Positions 62,338 through 64,000 of a stretch of DNA of 64,000 bases are shown here, in pieces. The translations under genes and the position numbers were made by a program. Where the stretch lies: contig JAPOXK010000015.1 in assembly GCA_026707145.1 (NCBI GenBank), positions 101,842 through 165,841 of the forward strand. Reading direction: 5' to 3'. Within the stretch, counting starts at the first letter, position 1, and every line of letters begins with the position of its first letter. Source of the stretch: Chloroflexota bacterium (GTDB taxonomy: Bacteria; Chloroflexota; Dehalococcoidia; Bin125). The notes beneath the pieces were generated by a model. The model was not told where the DNA came from. It did no database searches and was given only the letters and a program-made list of their open reading frames with translations.

Positions 62338-63105
62338 CTAGCGGAAGAGATCCAGCTCCGGCGCTCGGATCAAGCGGCGATGATCGAACTCTTCGATCGC
62401 GACGTCCAGTCCGCGGAGGACGGCGGCAGGGATACGGTCGAGCTTATTCATGACGAGCTCCGCTGCGGCGGCGATCTCGTCGGCGATGGCCAGCACGGTC
62501 ACGCGAAGGTCGTAACCCTCTGCATCGCGCTGGCCGACGTAGTCGCGCAAAGGGTTCATGCCGCTGACACCGATCGCCACATTGGTCAGGCCCTCGCGCC
62601 AGGGCCGGCCGAAGGTGTCGCTGATAACGACGGCGACATCAGGTTGACCGGCCTTGGCGAGACCGCGACGGATCTGAGCAGCCGAGGCGCTGGCGTCCAC
62701 CGGAAGCAGCGTGACCGCGTCGCCGCCGCCGACGTTGGAGGCGTCGACGCCAGCATTGGCGCAGACCCAGCCTTGTTCCGTCTCCGAGAGAATGAGGCCT
62801 CTCTCCATTCGAAGGATCCGTTTGCTCTCGCGCAACACCACTTCAACCTGGCGCGGGTCGCGGTCCCACTGCTCGCCAAAAGCCTGCGCCTCTGGGCGCG
62901 GACGGATCCCTGCCAGTGACACGATCCGCCCCTCGGCCTTGCTCACGATCTTTTGCGTGACGACAAGAACGTCGCCCGCAACTAGCGGCGTGCCTTGGCC
63001 GCGTAGAGCGATGTCCAGCAGAGCAGCGACATCGTCGCCAGGGCGCACTTCGGGCAACCCGCGGATCGGGAAGACACGGAGTTCGAGCGGATGCGGCTGC
63101 TCCAT
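62338..63105 (-). CDS. cofE: Coenzyme F420-0:L-glutamate ligase CofE
   Basis: This 255-aa ligase adds glutamates to F420-0. GDVLVVTQKIVSKAEGR, SDTFGRPWREG, NVAIGVSGM and the Asp/Asn-rich CANAGVDASNVG are diagnostic. It is a stand-alone enzyme, lacking the nitroreductase-like domain of mycobacterial FbiB, so another protein must supply that step. It follows npdG by 23 nt on the minus strand. Confidence 0.94.
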   Translation of the reverse strand: MEQPHPLELRVFPIRGLPEVRPGDDVAALLDIALRGQGTPLVAGDVLVVTQKIVSKAEGRIVSLAGIRPRPEAQAFGEQWDRDPRQVEVVLRESKRILRMERGLILSETEQGWVCANAGVDASNVGGGDAVTLLPVDASASAAQIRRGLAKAGQPDVAVVISDTFGRPWREGLTNVAIGVSGMNPLRDYVGQRDAEGYDLRVTVLAIADEIAAAAELVMNKLDRIPAAVLRGLDVAIEEFDHRRLIRAPELDLFR

Positions 63106-63128
63106 CGCCGCCCTTCGCTGAAGCTGCG

Positions 63129-63791
63129 CTAGACGCCGACCATTTGCACGGCGGCCTGGGCTTTGTAGCGCCGGTTGATCCCCAGGATCAGCGCTGTGAG
63201 GCCCTCCACGAATCGCGACATGGCGAGCGGCCCCGCGTCCACGGGACGCAGGTCAGCCATCTGCTCGATCAGCCGGATCACTTGCTGCTTCGCCGCCCCG
63301 TCGTCAGCGGTGACCAGCACGTCGCCCTCCATGGGCTGACTGAGGTCCTGCAGCTTCTTAGCGCTGAGATTATGGAAGGCGCCAACCACGCGCGCGTCCG
63401 GCAAGAGCGCCTGGGCCTGCTCGGTCGCGCTGCCTTGCGGGACGCCTTCCACAGCGGGGACGCCATCTTTGAAGACCAGGGGAACCGCCGCGTCGATGAC
63501 CACCTTATTGCCGATCGGCTCGCGCAGATCGCGAAGCGTCGCCTCGTGCCCATCGAACGGAACAACAATGATGACGCTGTCACAGTTCGCGACCACGTCG
63601 GCGTTGACGGCCCCGGCAGCGGCGGCCGTGCCGCCGGCCGCAGCAACGGCATCGCGGACCGCCGCCGCCGCCGCCGCCGCCCGCTCGGGCTTCCGCGATC
63701 CGATACGCACCTCCTCGCCGGCGAGCGCGAGACGCATCGCCAAGCCCAGCCCCTCGGGCCCCGTACCGCCAATCAAGCCGATAGTCCCCAC
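63129..63791 (-). CDS. npdG: NADPH-dependent F420 reductase
   Basis: This 220-aa Rossmann-fold enzyme moves hydride between NADPH and F420. GTIGLIGGTGPEGLGLAMRLA binds the dinucleotide and VRIGSRKPERA selects NADPH phosphate. GAFHNLSAKKLQD is the family segment. GTG 63791 is preceded by GGGGAGG at 6 nt; a longer in-frame ATG adds no conserved sequence. With cofE it shows the host uses F420. Confidence 0.93.
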   Translation of the reverse strand: MGTIGLIGGTGPEGLGLAMRLALAGEEVRIGSRKPERAAAAAAAVRDAVAAAGGTAAAAGAVNADVVANCDSVIIVVPFDGHEATLRDLREPIGNKVVIDAAVPLVFKDGVPAVEGVPQGSATEQAQALLPDARVVGAFHNLSAKKLQDLSQPMEGDVLVTADDGAAKQQVIRLIEQMADLRPVDAGPLAMSRFVEGLTALILGINRRYKAQAAVQMVGV

Positions 63792-64000
63792 GTAGCGCCT
63801 CCCCTGATGCTGTTCGTTGGATCCTCCCGATCGGTCAGGCACGGTTCGTTGCCCACCCGATCGGCCGCGTGAAACAATAGCAAGCTGCGGCGCACGCGCG
63901 AGTCATGACCACGCGCCAGGCGCTTAGGAAACCATGGTTCAGGCCTCTACACCGTGCGGCCCGGCGGCGCGCGCCGGTCCCCCAGCGCACGCGCCGGCAG

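Noticed and set aside
63905..64000. Start of a plus-strand gene at the right edge
   Set aside because: Only about 32 Arg-rich codons are visible, with no ribosome site or motif.
1..64000. CRISPR array, rRNA or riboswitch
   Set aside because: No regularly spaced repeats, no rRNA-like sequence and no recognisable riboswitch core were seen on either strand by eye.

Overview
The window is high-GC DNA that I read as a chromosome segment of a Chloroflexota bacterium, most likely in or near Dehalococcoidia. The main reason is gene order: rpsB-tsf-pyrH-frr-uppS-cdsA-dxr-rseP next to proS and nusA-ylxR-infB-rbfA-truB. Supporting reasons are an NrtR/nadABC cluster, a SufR-type suf operon, F420 genes (cofE, npdG) and a squalene-hopene cluster. 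The phylum call is inference; no rRNA or tRNA gene was seen.

Positions 1 to about 9.74 kb are accessory DNA with lower and uneven GC. The minus strand carries a P4-type tyrosine integrase with a strong promoter, an unknown 245-aa protein, an AlpA-type excisionase/regulator, a CHC2/Toprim primase-like protein, a helicase-like ATPase, a 69-aa protein with a near-perfect Shine-Dalgarno, an AbiEi/AbiEii toxin-antitoxin pair and, running off the left edge, a protein with a HELSH metallopeptidase-like motif. One orphan gene lies on the plus strand. This looks like a replicating integrative element with defence cargo; its left end is outside the window.

From 9.9 kb the sequence is core chromosome. 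At 9.9-17.6 kb are miaB, nrtR, an enoyl-CoA hydratase, nadA-nadB-nadC behind two near-identical palindromic operators, dtd and a FmdB zinc-ribbon protein. At 17.7-25.0 kb lies the translation/isoprenoid/lipid operon, with a terminator hairpin in the rpsB leader and a site-2 protease carrying an extra PDZ domain and two LysM-like repeats. ispG sits inverted next to it. At 26.3-33.5 kb are a small membrane protein, proS and the nusA-truB operon. At 33.4-39.3 kb, on the minus strand, are a DtxR-family regulator, fabG, fabD, two fabF, acpP and a cupin. At 39.4-47.1 kb are a metallo-beta-lactamase-fold hydrolase and sufR-C-B-D-Rieske-S-U-T. At 47.3-53.6 kb are a beta-lactamase-like protein, an MFS transporter, a macrodomain protein, a gamma carbonic anhydrase, a PduO-type adenosyltransferase, a TolB-like propeller and Fur. 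At 53.6-60.0 kb are a polyprenyl synthase, squalene-hopene cyclase and HpnC/D/E, which together could run from farnesyl diphosphate to hopene. The right end holds a GGQ release-factor-like protein, RidA, two tandem paralogous membrane-anchored proteins, CofE and NpdG.

The strongest leads are the LysM-bearing site-2 protease, the AbiEii toxin with a WYL-like and zinc-finger-like C-terminus, the paired operators at nadA, the sufR promoter/operator, the leader terminators before rpsB and nusA, and the tandem CxAGxAGxC membrane proteins.
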